Source: Nitrososphaerales archaeon TH526
Lineage (GTDB): Archaea > Thermoproteota > Nitrososphaeria > Nitrososphaerales > Nitrososphaeraceae
DNA: 5,714 bases
Direction: 5' to 3'
Assembly (NCBI GenBank): GCA_014523665.1
Contig: JAATVR010000232.1
Coordinates: 1-5,714 of the forward strand
Shown: piece by piece, positions 4,806 to 5,714 of the stretch
Position numbering within the stretch: the stretch's first letter is position 1
Layout: each line of letters begins with the position of its first letter
The notes under the pieces: generated by a model
Told to the model about the DNA's origin: nothing
Databases searched by the model: none
Seen by the model: only the letters and a program-made list of their open reading frames with translations
Position numbers and translations under genes: made by a program

Positions 4806-5204
4806 ATGGCACCAAGGCAAGTTATTGTCAAAGTACTTACCGTGAATAAACCCATAAAACAAGTATTTGATTTCTTTTCTGGTGTCAAGAATATGGAGAT
4901 TGGAGGCGCAATTAAGTCCGTGAGTAAGGGCGAAAATGGGTGGTGGCAATTTAACCATACTGTTGCAGGCAATGGAAGGATGAAAATCACCCCAGTTTCG
5001 GATTTTGGGATACTCGATCACGAATTTGTAGGCGCGGGACTACAATGGAAGGTATATGTCAGAATAGTTACTAATGAAGAGGGTTCTACGACTACGTGGA
5101 CGTTTATGAGGCCAGACGGTCTTACTGACAATCAGTTCCAGGAGCAACTCAAGGGATTTGATATGGAAGTAGACAATTGGAAGAAATATTTGGAAGAAAA
5201 TTGA
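4806..5204 (+). CDS. SRPBCC-superfamily protein (polyketide cyclase/START-like fold)
   Basis: The 132-residue soluble protein shows the usual SRPBCC order. There is an N-terminal strand (VIVKVLTVN), then the helix pair with VFDFFSGVKNMEIGG (about 20-34). A run of antiparallel strands follows (GWWQFNHTVAGNGRMKITPV, the FGILDHEF strand, WKVYVRIV, TTTWTFMRP). The long C-terminal helix comes last (about 107-131, FQEQLKGFDMEVDNWKKYLE). These domains form a deep hydrophobic pocket that typically holds lipids, polyketides or aromatic compounds. Length is at the short end for a single-domain member. Which ligand is bound, and whether there is catalysis, cannot be seen. It lies 14 bases after the barrel gene with a strong SD, so the two are probably co-expressed and may share a ligand or pathway. 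Confidence 0.82.
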   Translation: MAPRQVIVKVLTVNKPIKQVFDFFSGVKNMEIGGAIKSVSKGENGWWQFNHTVAGNGRMKITPVSDFGILDHEFVGAGLQWKVYVRIVTNEEGSTTTWTFMRPDGLTDNQFQEQLKGFDMEVDNWKKYLEEN

Positions 5205-5251
5205 GAAACAGGGTATCCGAAATTTGAATAATCGATCCATCCTGAAGGTTC

Positions 5252-5257
5252 AAAAAA
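5252..5257 (-). terminator. T-run just after the DUF72 stop
   Basis: On the minus strand six consecutive T residues lie four bases beyond the DUF72 stop codon, in the 57-base gap to the convergent SRPBCC gene. Oligo-T runs promote intrinsic termination in archaea. No T-run of similar length is evident for the plus-strand operon in this gap. Confidence 0.35.
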
Positions 5258-5261
5258 CTGT

Positions 5262-5714
5262 TTATTTCAAAAAGTCAGACAGACTCGTCTGTTTAGTCTT
5301 GATGACTCGCTTATTCATACTTGAATCATTATCTTTTTCCAGATCGTCTATTGTAACATATTCTTCTCCCCACTTCACTTCCTCTAGACCTAACAATTGC
5401 CTGAAGATATTTACGGTACCTGGACCAAAGCCGGCGTAATGATTATTTGCGGCCACAATGGCAAATCGAACTTTTGATAAATTTCCTTCATTAGAATCAC
5501 CCCTAAAATTGCGCGCCAATTTCTTCATTTCCTTAATCCGATCAATCTGAATGTGCCCAAAATCCTTTTCTTGGATACTCCTATCACCTATGAGTCTAAC
5601 ATAAACAAAGTCTGAAGTAACGATAGGTGGAGTACGAATATCTGCAAGTTGACTCCATACAAGGCACATCCCGTTGTTCCTGAAGAAATTGTATGCAAGA
5701 TCTTGAAACCATGA
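5262..5714 (-). CDS. DUF72 (YecE-like) TIM-barrel protein, 5' end outside the window, with a C-terminal PIP-like motif
   Basis: The frame is open from the right edge to a TAA at 5264-5262, giving the last 150 residues of a longer protein. DUF72 proteins are usually about 230-300 residues. An internal ATG at 5669 is not the start, because family sequence continues upstream of it (SWFQDLAYNFFRNNG). Family-typical segments are TSDFVYVRLIGDRS, matching the T-x-x-F-x-Y-x-R-x-x-G block, and NNHYAGFGPGTVNIFRQLLG, matching the N-N-H block near the C-terminal end of the barrel. DUF72 has a TIM-barrel fold and no firmly established function. After the domain comes a charged linker, then the protein ends KTKQTSLSDFLK, where Q, L and F are spaced as in PCNA-interacting peptides (Q-x-x-L-x-x-F). 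It is convergent with the SRPBCC gene and followed by a T-run. Confidence 0.85.
   Translation of the reverse strand, partial: SWFQDLAYNFFRNNGMCLVWSQLADIRTPPIVTSDFVYVRLIGDRSIQEKDFGHIQIDRIKEMKKLARNFRGDSNEGNLSKVRFAIVAANNHYAGFGPGTVNIFRQLLGLEEVKWGEEYVTIDDLEKDNDSSMNKRVIKTKQTSLSDFLK

Noticed and set aside
5262..5669. DUF72 gene starting at the internal ATG 5669
   Set aside because: The frame stays open to the window edge and the upstream residues (SWFQDLAYNFFRNNG) match the family pattern, so the gene is cut by the window rather than short.

Overview
The window looks archaeal, most likely from an ammonia-oxidising-type thaumarchaeon (class Nitrososphaeria). This is an inference. It rests on the moderately AT-rich sequence with short, mostly single-gene transcription units. 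Several starts lack a Shine-Dalgarno (SD) sequence but have a TATA-like element about 25-40 bases upstream. The proteins are also of types common in that group: a single-domain universal stress protein, an anchored kelch propeller, a DUF72 protein and an SRPBCC protein. No rRNA, tRNA, CRISPR array, transposase or phage gene was found.

Layout. Bases 1-378 hold no convincing gene; the first 120 bases carry an open, start-less minus-strand frame that may be a remnant. A classical short-chain dehydrogenase/reductase (379-1218, +) is followed by a membrane-anchored or secreted six-bladed kelch propeller (1454-2452, +). A convergent gap with hairpins and an AT palindrome (2453-2659) separates these from a universal stress protein (2660-3154, -). 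Upstream of that gene is a promoter-like block (3155-3230) with a perfect 12-bp palindrome next to a TATA-like element. This block may also serve a 37-residue plus-strand small ORF. An unrecognised 114-residue protein follows (3485-3829, -), then a 548-base stretch without a confident gene, in which a small membrane-protein frame seems to be broken by one stop codon.

On the right is a two-gene plus-strand operon: a predicted small beta-barrel protein (4378-4791) and an SRPBCC-fold protein (4806-5204). They are joined by a strong SD (AGGTGATC) that begins on the last base of the upstream stop codon. Convergent to it, and cut by the right edge, is a DUF72 TIM-barrel protein (5262-5714, -). Its extreme C-terminus, QTSLSDFLK, closely resembles an archaeal PCNA-interacting peptide (PIP box).

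How the genes fit together: apart from the barrel/SRPBCC pair there is no clear pathway. The window reads as independent accessory or housekeeping genes: redox, cell surface, stress response, possible lipophilic-ligand binding, and a possible DNA-maintenance protein. The observation most worth following is the PIP-like tail on the DUF72 protein.
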